A DNA stretch of 64,000 nt, taken from Pseudomonas uvaldensis (lineage in GTDB: Bacteria; Pseudomonadota; Gammaproteobacteria; Pseudomonadales; Pseudomonadaceae). The notes beneath the pieces were generated by a model that had not been told where the DNA came from, did no database searches, and saw only the letters and a list, made by a program, of their open reading frames with translations. How positions within the stretch are numbered: the first letter of the stretch is position 1; each line of letters opens with the position of its first letter. This document shows, piece by piece, positions 32,334 to 40,775 of this stretch. Both the position numbers and the translations under genes were made by a program. Location: contig NZ_JAIWKS010000007.1 of the NCBI RefSeq assembly GCF_021271205.1, forward strand, positions 124,001 to 188,000, read 5' to 3'.

Positions 32334-34130
32334 TCAGGACGTCAAAATGGGCGCCAACTCGTTGGTAATGACCGGCTGCGAGAACCCGCACGTTGCGTTC
32401 ATCTCGCTGACTATGGCGTTGGATGAATACACCTGCACCTGACCGTGGGTGTCCGTAGAACCGGCGAGCGCATAGCCTTTCTTCAGGTCAATCATCGAGG
32501 CACTGACAATCGCATCCGACTGGTTGTACACCCACGTCTGGGGCCCGATCACGCCGATCTGGGTCTGTTGCAGGAAGAACTGGGTATAGAGCTGCTCCTT
32601 GGTGAATGTGCCCAACCAGTTCGTCGTCACGCCAAAGCCATCGTCGGAGAACAGGTTGTACACCAAAGAGGGCGGTGGATACTCGGGACTGCTGCTGGCG
32701 AGCAACTGCATCCACCACTCATTGAGCGTGACGTAATCGTCCACCTGTTGCGCATCGTTGTACCAGACCGACAGATCGCTATCGCTGCTGGCAATGTACT
32801 TCGAGCAATCGCCGCCGGGGGCGGTCACCGACGCAACGGTGCCGTACCACCACTGCTTGTCCGCCGGCCGATTCTGGTAAGTGCGCGACCAGATGCCGAA
32901 CAACTGCGCGGTGATCTGGACCTTCAGGTTGTCCAGATAGCTCACCTCCAGCTGCTGCGACAGTTGCGCCCAATAGCTGTCACCGTTGACGACCTCTGCC
33001 GGGGTATTGGCGAGCAGCCCGAGGGTGACGCTGCGTCCCGAGAGCGGATCGTCGTACGTGGATTGCCACAGCGTCTGCAAATCGTCTCCGGTTGCCTGTT
33101 GCAACTTGTCGTGCAACTGGGTGACGTAGTTGATCGTGGCATTGGACGCGGCGACGAGCATGGTCTGGTATTGCTCGAGCGAGAATGTACCGCCGCTGCT
33201 CTTGGTCGCGTCGAGGGCCACCTGCACCCCCGACGAGACGAGCGCCGCCAGCGGCCCGCCGACACCCGGAATGGCATTGAGGCAAACCTGCACGGCACCG
33301 AACAGGCAATCGGTAAGAATCTGCAACGTCGGATCGGCAATCGCCGGGGCGGTAAAATCGACGAAGACCCCGGAGGACAGCGATGAGGAGACACTCTCGC
33401 AGGTTTGCAGCGACAAGAACGTGCGGTGCAGCAACTTGAGCACGGTGGTGACGTTCTCGGCGCTCGCGTCGGGCACCGCACCGAGGTCATAGGCCGGGAT
33501 ACCGATCAGGCCACGGTTCGTGGTGTATTCCCAGGTCGGCCAGCCGGCGGCGAAGCCCAGGTTGTTGGCCACTCGCATGACGGCATTGGCCCAGACCGCC
33601 GGATCCATCAGATTGATCAGCTTGGCCGGTTGTTGGAGTGAAAAATACAGCTGGGTGTTCGGCGCATCGTAGAACGTCAGGGTCGGGTAGCTCGGGGTGA
33701 ACACCAGCGCATTGAACGTCTCGCCATCGTTGACATACATCGGGATCGCGAGCTGATTGGAACCGTTTTCCTCAAGCTGCGCCCAGTGCATGACGCCTTG
33801 TCCGCAACTCCGTGGGTCGGTCAAGTCATAGCCGGCCAGATCGCTCAGTGGAATCTGCATCACTTGCAATCCAGGATGCGGCAGGAAGCCGATGACGCCC
33901 CAGGTACCATCGCCCACTTCCCATGTCGGGATAGCGCCGGCAAAGCCCTGCCCCGGTGCCCAGTTCATCACGGTGGCGACCGCATATTGCCCCATGGGTA
34001 ATGAGGCGTCGGACGGCGCGTACTGCGCCAATGCGCTGGTACTGACATCCTGCCATTGGACGAGCGGCGTTGCTGACGACAAAAGCGGAAGCGCTTTCGA
34101 ATCGGTAAGAAAGGCTTGCAGTGTATTCAC
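32334..34130 (-). CDS. Uncharacterised 598-aa protein
   Basis: I do not recognise this protein. It has 598 residues and starts at a GTG with GGAG eight bases upstream. It is rich in Trp, Gln, Ser and Tyr. The N-terminal third is beta-like (GFAGAIPTWEVGDGTWGVIGF), with the related phrase GFAAGWPTWEY recurring near residue 197, which hints at an internal duplication of about 60-130 residues each. The middle (about 265-350) is helical with a small hydrophobic block (VQVCLNAIPGVGGPLAALVSS). The C-terminal part is Tyr/Trp-rich. There is no signal peptide. It stands directly downstream of a deleted lipase relic and that gene's duplicated leader, so it probably once formed a pair with a lipase and may now be driven from that leader. 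Confidence 0.65.
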   Translation of the reverse strand: MNTLQAFLTDSKALPLLSSATPLVQWQDVSTSALAQYAPSDASLPMGQYAVATVMNWAPGQGFAGAIPTWEVGDGTWGVIGFLPHPGLQVMQIPLSDLAGYDLTDPRSCGQGVMHWAQLEENGSNQLAIPMYVNDGETFNALVFTPSYPTLTFYDAPNTQLYFSLQQPAKLINLMDPAVWANAVMRVANNLGFAAGWPTWEYTTNRGLIGIPAYDLGAVPDASAENVTTVLKLLHRTFLSLQTCESVSSSLSSGVFVDFTAPAIADPTLQILTDCLFGAVQVCLNAIPGVGGPLAALVSSGVQVALDATKSSGGTFSLEQYQTMLVAASNATINYVTQLHDKLQQATGDDLQTLWQSTYDDPLSGRSVTLGLLANTPAEVVNGDSYWAQLSQQLEVSYLDNLKVQITAQLFGIWSRTYQNRPADKQWWYGTVASVTAPGGDCSKYIASSDSDLSVWYNDAQQVDDYVTLNEWWMQLLASSSPEYPPPSLVYNLFSDDGFGVTTNWLGTFTKEQLYTQFFLQQTQIGVIGPQTWVYNQSDAIVSASMIDLKKGYALAGSTDTHGQVQVYSSNAIVSEMNATCGFSQPVITNELAPILTS

Positions 34131-34242
34131 GACAGTTCTCCTACGCGCAGTGTGGACAGCAATAGTCGCCGTGGACTTGCACGACGACCGGGAAATGCGC
34201 CGGTTGGCGCAAGCTCTTATGGAAACTTTTCAATGAAAGGCC

Positions 34243-34340
34243 CGAGTGCAAACCCAGCTGAGTCATTTACTCGCAGATGCGCTGGCAGCCGGATTGAGAC
34301 TCATGGGTTGTGCAATCGCAAGAGAGTCAGGGGAAGTCAT
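34243..34340 (-). pseudogene. Internally deleted relic of a class 3 lipase gene
   Basis: The start codon and about the first five codons (MTSPD against MTTPD) are joined directly to sequence from the C-terminal end of the lipase at 20410-21396. In the old frame the relic reads CTTHESQSGCQRICE, stop, MTQLGLH against CKSYESQSGYQHIYEYMTLLGLQ; note the TAC to TAA change and the lost base-His codon. Roughly 860 bases are missing. From the ATG the present frame gives only a 25-codon peptide. The leader upstream is still about 90% identical to that of the intact gene. Confidence 0.8.
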
Positions 34341-34442
34341 GACAGCTCCTTGTCTTGAAGAAAGTTTTCAAGGACCCAACGAAAACCTGTGGCAGCCGTC
34401 GATCCTTCCTGGCCAGCAAAAACGAGTGTAGACGCAGTTTTT
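34341..34442 (-). repeat. Duplicated lipase leader, direct copy of 21397-21498
   Basis: Gap-free match to the 102 bases before the intact lipase gene with about ten substitutions, including the AAGGAGC ribosome site. It now precedes the lipase relic and, about 210 bases further, the 598-aa gene on the same strand. Between 34443 and the GST start there is a plus-strand promoter region but no further gene. Confidence 0.65.
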
Positions 34443-34566
34443 TCGGGCGTAAGAGCGATGCTGACTGAGCGCTATTCCGGCCAGGAATACCCCCATGAAA
34501 AACCTGAATTGTATTTATGATGCGCGAACTCGTAGCGTGGGCCTTCATACATAAGGAGATGCCCCC

Positions 34567-35199
34567 GTGACCCAGTCCCGCCTGCGCCTGTACGTTGACG
34601 CCCAGTTCTGCAGCCCCTATGCCATGTCTGTTTTCGTGGCACTTCGTGAAAAGGGCATCGACTTTGAAATGAACCCCATAGACCTCGATGCGTCCGAAAA
34701 CCTGGCCGAGAACTATTCGAGCCTTTCGCTGACCCAGCGGGTGCCGACCCTGGTGCATGGCGACTTCGCCTTGTCCGAATCGTCGGCGATCACCGAGTAC
34801 CTGGAAGAGGCATTCCCGCTGCCCCCGGTTTATCCGCAGGATCGATTCCAACGGGCGAAGGCACGACAAGTACAGGCATGGTTGCGCAGTGACCTGCTCC
34901 CGATCCGACAGGAGCGTTCGACACTGGTGGTGTTCTACGGGGTCAAATCGGCGCCTTTGTCGCCAACGGCCGAGTCGGCAGCGCGCAAGCTGGTGAGTGC
35001 CGCACAAGCGCTGCTGGCCGACAACCCGGAATACCTGTTCGGCCAATGGTCGGTTGCCGACGTTGACCTGGCGGTGATGCTCAACCGACTGATACTCAAC
35101 GGTGACTCCGTGCCCGGCGCGCTGGTGGAATACGCACAGCGCCAGTGGCAACGACCCACGGTGCAGGAATGGGTCAAGCTGCAACGTCCTGCGCTGTAG
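34567..35199 (+). CDS. yfcF: Glutathione S-transferase, YfcF-like
   Basis: A 210-residue GST starting at GTG with AAGGAG about ten bases upstream. The N-terminal thioredoxin domain has DAQFCSPYAMSVFVALREKG (one residue over the family phrase, counted across), QRVPTLVHGDFALSESSAITEYLEE with the glutathione-binding Glu-Ser-Ser, and the all-helical C-terminal domain has RQVQAWLRSDLLPIRQER. Long stretches agree with E. coli YfcF, a GST with peroxidase and disulphide-reductase activity implicated in oxidative-stress defence. It lies alone, between the lipase relic and the intact LysR gene. Confidence 0.87.
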   Translation: MTQSRLRLYVDAQFCSPYAMSVFVALREKGIDFEMNPIDLDASENLAENYSSLSLTQRVPTLVHGDFALSESSAITEYLEEAFPLPPVYPQDRFQRAKARQVQAWLRSDLLPIRQERSTLVVFYGVKSAPLSPTAESAARKLVSAAQALLADNPEYLFGQWSVADVDLAVMLNRLILNGDSVPGALVEYAQRQWQRPTVQEWVKLQRPAL

Positions 35200-35374
35200 A
35201 AGACACGCAGATACAGCCGACGACGCCAGGGCCACGAGCGCCCTGGCGCCGTTTGCAATCATCGACCCGCCATCCGGCTTCGTCGCCGATACGCTGATCC
35301 TGCCCCGCTGAGATGTTCTAACATGAGCTCACGTTCATACCTCGCATCTCCAAGACTCGCCGGGACATCCATAC

Positions 35375-36283
35375 ATGAGAGACCTTCCACCGACCGCCAC
35401 ATTGCGTGCCTTTGAAGCAGCCACCCGGCACACGACCTTTACCGCTGCCGCCGAGGAACTGCATGTCACCCAGAGCGCGGTCAGTCACCAGCTCAGGCAT
35501 CTCGAAGCGCTTTGGGGATTGCAACTGTTCGAGCGTGGCAAGTCGTTGAGCCTGACCGCAGCAGGCGCTACGCTGGCGCCCATCGTGCGGGAATTCTTCA
35601 TGAGCCTGGAGGCGACCCTGGCCGACCTGCGCGAACAAAAGGACAGGGTCCGGCTCGAAGTCAGCACCACTTATTCCTTCGCGCTGAAATGGCTGCTGCC
35701 ACGCTTGCCCGGCCTCGCCCGCCAGTCTCCCGAGCTGTTGGTTTCACTGGACACCACGGACAGGATCATCCACTTCTCCGATGCCCAGGCGGACGTCGCG
35801 ATCCGACTCGGCAAGGGCAGTTATCCTGGCTTGTATTCTGAGTTTCTGTTCGGTGAACAGGTGTTTCCGGTGGCAAGCCCGGATCTGCTGAAGCGCTTCG
35901 GGACACCCCACAGCCCCGTCGAACTGTTGCACTACCCGTTGCTGGCGCGAGATGGCGCTGAGTTGGCGCCGAAATGGGAGGCCTGGTTTCAAAAAGTCGG
36001 ACTGGATTTCCTGCCACTCAAGGAGAGTGTCAGGTTCGGCGATACCAACATGACGGTCGAAGCAGCCTTGCTCGGCCATGGCGTCGCCTTGGTACGCAGC
36101 GGACACGTTGAAGCCGAAATCAGTGACGGTCGCCTGGTGCGGCTGTTCGACGTGTCGTTCCCTTCACCGCTGGCCTACTATTTCGTCTGCCCGAAAGGCA
36201 TCGAATCGCAACCGCACATTGTCAGCTTCCGCCAGTGGTTGATGAGCGAGGCGCTGAAATTCCAACGGATTAATGATGCATGA
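35375..36283 (+). CDS. LysR-type regulator (GcvA-like), intact copy of a duplicated gene
   Basis: A 302-residue LysR protein. The HTH is at about residues 20-45 (AAEELHVTQSAVSHQLRHLE) and the binding domain has TYSFALKWLLPRLPGL near 97 and ADVAIRLGKGSYPGL near 140. It follows the GcvA pattern of regulators that bend DNA for amino acid or efflux genes. A decayed paralogue lies at 31681-32214 in the same direction, with similarity also in the flanking DNA. The downstream EamA exporter begins 68 bases after the stop and is the likeliest target; the GST is upstream on the same strand. Confidence 0.87.
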   Translation: MRDLPPTATLRAFEAATRHTTFTAAAEELHVTQSAVSHQLRHLEALWGLQLFERGKSLSLTAAGATLAPIVREFFMSLEATLADLREQKDRVRLEVSTTYSFALKWLLPRLPGLARQSPELLVSLDTTDRIIHFSDAQADVAIRLGKGSYPGLYSEFLFGEQVFPVASPDLLKRFGTPHSPVELLHYPLLARDGAELAPKWEAWFQKVGLDFLPLKESVRFGDTNMTVEAALLGHGVALVRSGHVEAEISDGRLVRLFDVSFPSPLAYYFVCPKGIESQPHIVSFRQWLMSEALKFQRINDA

Positions 36284-36351
36284 GATTTTATTCATGAAAG
36301 GATGAGCAGACTTCTCTGTCGTCCGGGCACCGGGTTGCTTAACATCGGCGC

Positions 36352-37179
36352 ATGCCTATCCATATCACTTTGCTGATTCTTTTCGCTGCGCTCCTCCACG
36401 CCGGTTGGAATGCGCTGCTGCGTGGCGGCGCCGACCGGCTCTGGTCGATGACAATGATGTGCATCGCGGTCGCCATCGCCTGTATTGTCGCGGCCGCGTT
36501 CATGGTCCCGCCAGCGCCCGCCAGCTGGGGCTACGCGCTGCTGTCGGCGTTGCTGCATGTCGGCTACAACCTGTTCCTGGTGCGCAGTTACCGGCTCGGC
36601 GACCTGGGGCAGACCTATCCGATTGCCCGTGGCTCGTCACCTGTGTTGATCACCCTGGGCGCCGCGATCTTTGCCGGAGAACACATCGCCCCCAGCACAT
36701 TACTGGGAATCGCGCTGGTGTCGGGCGCAATCATTTCGCTGGCGTTCAGTGGGCGCAAACTGTCGGTTCCCAGCCTGCCCTATGCGCTGGGAACAGGCTG
36801 CTTCATCGCGGCCTACAGCGTCACCGACGGCATCGGCACCCGGCTCTCCGGCGCGCCGCTGGCCTACACCGTGTGGATGTGTGCCTTGTGGGGCGTCCTG
36901 ATGCCTTTGGTGTACATCGGTGTGCGCGACGCCCGCAGCCTGTTCTCATTCCGGCCCGGAATATTTACCGCTTTGGCCGGCGGGCTGGTCTCCTTGCTGG
37001 CCTATGGAATCGTCATCTACGCCATGAACGAAGCGCCCCTGGGCGCGGTGTCGGCGCTGCGCGAAACCAGCGTGCTGTTCGCCGCGTTGATTGGCTACGT
37101 GTTCCTCGGCGAGACACTCACTGCACGCCGCGTCCTGGCATGCGCGGTAATCGTCAGCGGCACCCTCTTGATCGGCTGA
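36352..37179 (+). CDS. EamA/DMT-family transporter
   Basis: A 275-residue protein with about ten membrane helices in two EamA halves. It has the family's GWNALLRGG start, a helix-4 phrase SYRLGDLGQTYPIARGSSPV near residue 85 (counted within the limit) and a final APLGAVSALRETSVLFAALIG segment near 235. DMT proteins of this type export amino acids or metabolites. It follows the LysR gene and is convergent with another LysR gene. Confidence 0.87.
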   Translation: MPIHITLLILFAALLHAGWNALLRGGADRLWSMTMMCIAVAIACIVAAAFMVPPAPASWGYALLSALLHVGYNLFLVRSYRLGDLGQTYPIARGSSPVLITLGAAIFAGEHIAPSTLLGIALVSGAIISLAFSGRKLSVPSLPYALGTGCFIAAYSVTDGIGTRLSGAPLAYTVWMCALWGVLMPLVYIGVRDARSLFSFRPGIFTALAGGLVSLLAYGIVIYAMNEAPLGAVSALRETSVLFAALIGYVFLGETLTARRVLACAVIVSGTLLIG

Positions 37180-37231
37180 CTCATTGGTTTCTCAGGATCC
37201 GGACGCGCCGCGCCCCGACATCCCCGCCCGC

Positions 37232-38110
37232 TCACATATGCAAGGAGATGAAATCCACGAAGCAGCGCAGCTTGGGTGTGATAAAGCGATTTGGCGGCCA
37301 CAGCACGCTGAAGTGGATGGTGCGGGTTACCTCTTGAGTCAGCACGGCCTGCAGTTCCCCGGATTCAAGAGCCTCCTTGACGGCAAATTCCGGCAGGCAG
37401 GCGATGCCCCGTCCCTCTATCGCGGCGTTGAAAAGCATGTCGATGTTGTTGCAGACCAGCACGGCCCGCAGATCCTGCGCGCCGTTGTGGGTTTTGTCCG
37501 GTAGCGGCCAGCGTTCGAGCTTGCCGGTCGATGGCACCCGGTATAACAGGCAGTCGTGGTTGCTCAAGTCGCTGGCGTCCACGGGCATACCCTGGGCCTG
37601 GAAATAGGCCGGGGCGCCCACCAGCAGGAAACGGAAAGCGCCCAGTCGCCGCGCCACCAGGCGAGAGTCATTCAACTCACCGGTCCTGACCACCGCATCA
37701 AAGCCCTCTTCCACGACATCCACCAGGCGGTCGCTGAAGTCCAGTTCCAGATGGATGTCCGGGTATCGCTTGGCAAAGCTGGACAACAACGTGAAAAGGA
37801 ACTGCCCGGCCAGGGGCAGGCTCACGCGTAGCTTGCCCCGCGGTTCGCTGCTGGTGCTCGATAGCTCAAGTTCCGCCGCTTCCAGTTCATTGAGCACGCG
37901 CTGGCAGCGATTCAGGAAAAGCATGCCCTCCGCCGTCAGGTTGATGCTTCGGGTGCTGCGATGAAACAGCCTGACTCCCAGGCGCTGTTCCAGGCGCGCG
38001 ACGCTTTTGCCGATCGCCGATGACGACACCCCCAGTAGCCGTCCGGCCGCGACAAAACTGCGAGTTTCGGCGACCTGGACGAAAACCGAGATTCCGCTGA
38101 GGTTGTCCAC
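37232..38110 (-). CDS. LysR-type regulator (GTG start)
   Basis: A 292-residue LysR protein beginning VDNLSGISVFVQVAE, with HTH at about 17-40 (AAGRLLGVSSSAIGKSVARLE) and a binding domain with DRLVDVVEEGFDAVVRTGEL and GRGIACLPEF. The GTG at 38110 has AGGAGAG five bases upstream and fits the family's normal start. The open frame runs to 38386, but that would overlap the divergent serine hydrolase gene. The two genes diverge across 130 bases, so the regulator probably controls the hydrolase. Confidence 0.87.
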   Translation of the reverse strand: MDNLSGISVFVQVAETRSFVAAGRLLGVSSSAIGKSVARLEQRLGVRLFHRSTRSINLTAEGMLFLNRCQRVLNELEAAELELSSTSSEPRGKLRVSLPLAGQFLFTLLSSFAKRYPDIHLELDFSDRLVDVVEEGFDAVVRTGELNDSRLVARRLGAFRFLLVGAPAYFQAQGMPVDASDLSNHDCLLYRVPSTGKLERWPLPDKTHNGAQDLRAVLVCNNIDMLFNAAIEGRGIACLPEFAVKEALESGELQAVLTQEVTRTIHFSVLWPPNRFITPKLRCFVDFISLHM

Positions 38111-38240
38111 ACTCTCTCCTTGAGTTTTGCGCCTTGGATTGCGGAACGAAACGTCCGATGTGTCCGGAATTCTAGCCTCTGTTTCCTCTGCCGTCTGCGA
38201 CCTAGCATGGCGACGTCCATTACAGCAGGGAATCGCGATC

Positions 38241-39422
38241 ATGACCGCTAAAGAATCCATCCAATTATCCAGCGCTATCGCCACTGACCCCATGCAGACG
38301 CGAATCGACGCTGCCCTGGCCAGTGCCATCGAAGACAAACGCCTGGTGGGCGCCGTGGTGCTGGTCGCCCGTCGCGGCGAAATCACTTATCGCAACGCCG
38401 CGGGCCTGGCCGACCGAGAGGCTGGCCTGCCGATGCGCACCGACGCCTTGTTCCGGCTCTCTTCGGTTACCAAACCGATTACCTGCGCCGCCGCCCTGGC
38501 CTTGGTGGCCCAAGGTCGCATTGGCCTGGATGATCCTATCGCCCGCTGGCTACCGGAGTTCCAGCCAACCCTGGCGGATGGCACCCGAACGCCGATCAGC
38601 GTACGCCAATTGCTGAGCCATACGGCCGGCCTGGGCTACGGTTTTCTCGAAGCCCAGGGTGGCGGTGCCTACGCGCGTGCCGGTGTGTGCGACGGTCTGG
38701 AAAACGCGCCGCTCACCCTGGAGGAGAACATCCGGCGACTGGCAACCGCGCCGCTGCTCTATCGCCCTGGTACCGATTGGGGGTATTCAATTGCCACCGA
38801 CGTGTTGGGCGCGCTCATCGCCAGGGTATGCGAGAGCAGTCTGGCCGATGCGATCAATCAACTGGTGTGCGAGCCGCTCGGCCTGACCGATACCCGTTTC
38901 AATGTTATCGACACCTCCCGCCTGACGGCTGCCTATCTCAATGCCGATCCCGCGCCTCGTCGCATGAATGGCGTCGAAGTGATCGAGGTTTTCGAGAACA
39001 CCGCAGGCATCCGGATGGATGCGGACCGGGCCCTCGACAGCAGCGCCTACCATTCCGGGGGCTCCGGGATGATCGGCTCCGCCGAAGAATTCCTGACCTT
39101 GCTCGAAACATTGCGCCAGGGGGGTGGCCCTCTCATGCCGGCAAACCTGGCGAAAGAGATGGGAACCGTCCAGACCGGCCAACTGGAGCTCGCCAACTGG
39201 CCTGGCCGCGGTTTCGGCCTGGGGTTCACCGTGTTGACTGACCCGCCGGCGGCACAAACCCCGGAGTCCGTCGGTACCTGGCGCCTGGGTGGGGCTTTTG
39301 GTCATTCCTGGTTTGTCGATCCGGCGCAGCAGATCTCGGTGGTCGCGTTCACAAATACCGCGTTCGAGGGGATGTTCGGGCAGTTCACCGTCGATCTGTG
39401 CAATGCCGTGTATGGCGCTTGA
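38241..39422 (+). CDS. Serine hydrolase of the beta-lactamase/EstB (family VIII esterase) type
   Basis: A 393-residue cytoplasmic protein with the class C beta-lactamase fold: Ser75-Val-Thr-Lys78 as nucleophile/base pair, a Tyr in DWGYSIATDVLG near residue 180 as the YxN-like element, and a late GGAFGHSWFVDP motif near 350 in place of KTG. No signal peptide is present, which argues for an esterase or other hydrolase rather than a secreted beta-lactamase. The start at 38241 has GGGA ten bases upstream. It is divergent from the LysR gene. Confidence 0.87.
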   Translation: MTAKESIQLSSAIATDPMQTRIDAALASAIEDKRLVGAVVLVARRGEITYRNAAGLADREAGLPMRTDALFRLSSVTKPITCAAALALVAQGRIGLDDPIARWLPEFQPTLADGTRTPISVRQLLSHTAGLGYGFLEAQGGGAYARAGVCDGLENAPLTLEENIRRLATAPLLYRPGTDWGYSIATDVLGALIARVCESSLADAINQLVCEPLGLTDTRFNVIDTSRLTAAYLNADPAPRRMNGVEVIEVFENTAGIRMDADRALDSSAYHSGGSGMIGSAEEFLTLLETLRQGGGPLMPANLAKEMGTVQTGQLELANWPGRGFGLGFTVLTDPPAAQTPESVGTWRLGGAFGHSWFVDPAQQISVVAFTNTAFEGMFGQFTVDLCNAVYGA

Positions 39423-39457
39423 ATGACGCATGCCTTGCGCTGCGATAAGGAGACATC

Positions 39458-39475
39458 ATGAAAAGACCGGCTTGA
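39458..39475 (+). other. Five-codon mini-frame with strong ribosome site, merging into a hairpin
   Basis: AAGGAG, five bases, then ATG-AAA-AGA-CCG-GCT-TGA (MKRPA). The reading frame ends inside the hairpin at 39467-39482. It looks like a leftover gene start cut by a deletion, or a leader peptide. It may equally be chance. Confidence 0.3.
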
Positions 39476-39482
39476 AAGCCGG
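39467..39482 (+). terminator. Short hairpin after the serine hydrolase gene
   Basis: CCGGCTT (39467-39473) pairs with AAGCCGG (39476-39482) around a two-base loop, 45 bases after the hydrolase stop and followed by CCTTC. Position fits a terminator before the acyltransferase gene; the remainder of the 178-base gap shows nothing else. Confidence 0.5.
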
Positions 39483-39600
39483 CCTTCATGCGAATGCAGT
39501 TTGAGTTGTTCAGCTTTGTTTTGGCGATCTGCCCCATGGAATTGGCCCGGCACTTCGGCCTTCGACAGTGCCACGGATCTTTATTGAAAGGTATCGACTC

Positions 39601-40749
39601 ATGACGCATTCACGCCTGTACCACAGCCATGCCAACGTGCGCCTCGACTCTCTGACGGGATTTCGGTTTGTCGCCGCCGCCCTGGTGTTCCTCTTTCATG
39701 CCTCACTGACCAAAATCATCGGGTTCAATCCTTTTGCCGACCAGCACATCGTCGCCGGCTTTCAGCGCTTGTTCAGCGTGGGCGGCTGGCTTGGGGTCTC
39801 GTTTTTTTTCGTGCTCAGTGGTTTCGTCATCACTTGGTCGGCCCGCAGGAACGATACGCTCGGGGCATTCTGGCGTCGACGCCTGGTCAAGATCTACCCC
39901 AACCATCTGGTGACCTTCATCCTGGCAATGATCGCGTTCGCCGTACCGCTGACGGCCCTCGGCGCCTGGTTGCCCAACTTGTTGCTGATCCACGCCTGGG
40001 TGCCGGACATGTCGGTCTTCCTCAGTGTCAATGGGCCCTCCTGGTCCTTGTGCTGTGAATTGGTTTTCTACCTGGCGTTCCCGTTTCTCCTACGCGCGTT
40101 GTGGAAGGTTCCAGCGGACCGACTCTGGTTGACCGCCGGCCTGACCGTCTGCGCAATGGCTGCAACTCACTGGCTCATCGCCGAGTTTGTCAACGATGCG
40201 CCCCAGATCGCCGAATACCCGATCTCCCTGAACCAGTGGTGGTTGGCGTATTACTTTCCGCCACTTCGTCTGTTCGAATTCGTTCTCGGCATGCTGATGG
40301 CGCGGATTCTGATGACGGGACGCTGGGTTGCCATCCCGGTCGCACCGGCCCTGACATTGGCGACGGTGGCGTACTTCCTCGCAGGAGAAGTGCCCTTCAT
40401 CTACAGCCTGTCACTCACCACCGTCATTCCGATTGCCTTACTGATTACCAGCCTGGCTGCCGCCGATGTTGCGCAACGCAAATCCTGGTTTCGCCATCCG
40501 CTGATGGTCTGGTTGGGGGAGATTTCGTTCGGGTTCTACATGATCCACCTGCTGATCATGATGTGCGTGACGTCGCTGTTGGACGGGCAACGTTTTGCTG
40601 TTGTACCGGCGTCTCTCATTCTCGCGGCCACGTTCTGCCTGTCGCTCCTGGGTGGCTGGCTGCTATTTGCGTTCGTCGAGCGGCCCGCCATGCGGCGCTG
40701 GGGCAGGGCCAAGCCGATCGAACGGCCATTGAGTGTCCCTCAAGTCTGA
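39601..40749 (+). CDS. Membrane acyltransferase, acyltransferase-3 family
   Basis: A 382-residue protein with about ten membrane helices. It shows the family marks LTGFRFVAAALVFLFHASL with the catalytic His near residue 30, FFFVLSGFVITW near 75, NGPSWSLCCELVFYLAFP near 145 and a late LGEISFGFYMIHLL. Such enzymes transfer acetyl or other acyl groups to sugars, lipids or small molecules. The ATG at 39601 has GAAAGGT upstream. It lies 26 bases before the RND adaptor gene and may be co-transcribed with the pump. Confidence 0.87.
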   Translation: MTHSRLYHSHANVRLDSLTGFRFVAAALVFLFHASLTKIIGFNPFADQHIVAGFQRLFSVGGWLGVSFFFVLSGFVITWSARRNDTLGAFWRRRLVKIYPNHLVTFILAMIAFAVPLTALGAWLPNLLLIHAWVPDMSVFLSVNGPSWSLCCELVFYLAFPFLLRALWKVPADRLWLTAGLTVCAMAATHWLIAEFVNDAPQIAEYPISLNQWWLAYYFPPLRLFEFVLGMLMARILMTGRWVAIPVAPALTLATVAYFLAGEVPFIYSLSLTTVIPIALLITSLAAADVAQRKSWFRHPLMVWLGEISFGFYMIHLLIMMCVTSLLDGQRFAVVPASLILAATFCLSLLGGWLLFAFVERPAMRRWGRAKPIERPLSVPQV

Positions 40750-40775
40750 TTTTTCCATTAGAAAGGATGCTTGCC

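Noticed and set aside
31604..36335. Integrative element or prophage remnant
   Set aside because: Direct repeats are LysR gene copies of several hundred bases, not att sites, and no integrase, transposase or phage gene is present.
38241..39422. Antibiotic-resistance beta-lactamase
   Set aside because: The S-x-x-K motif is present but there is no signal peptide and no KTG; it fits family VIII esterases better.
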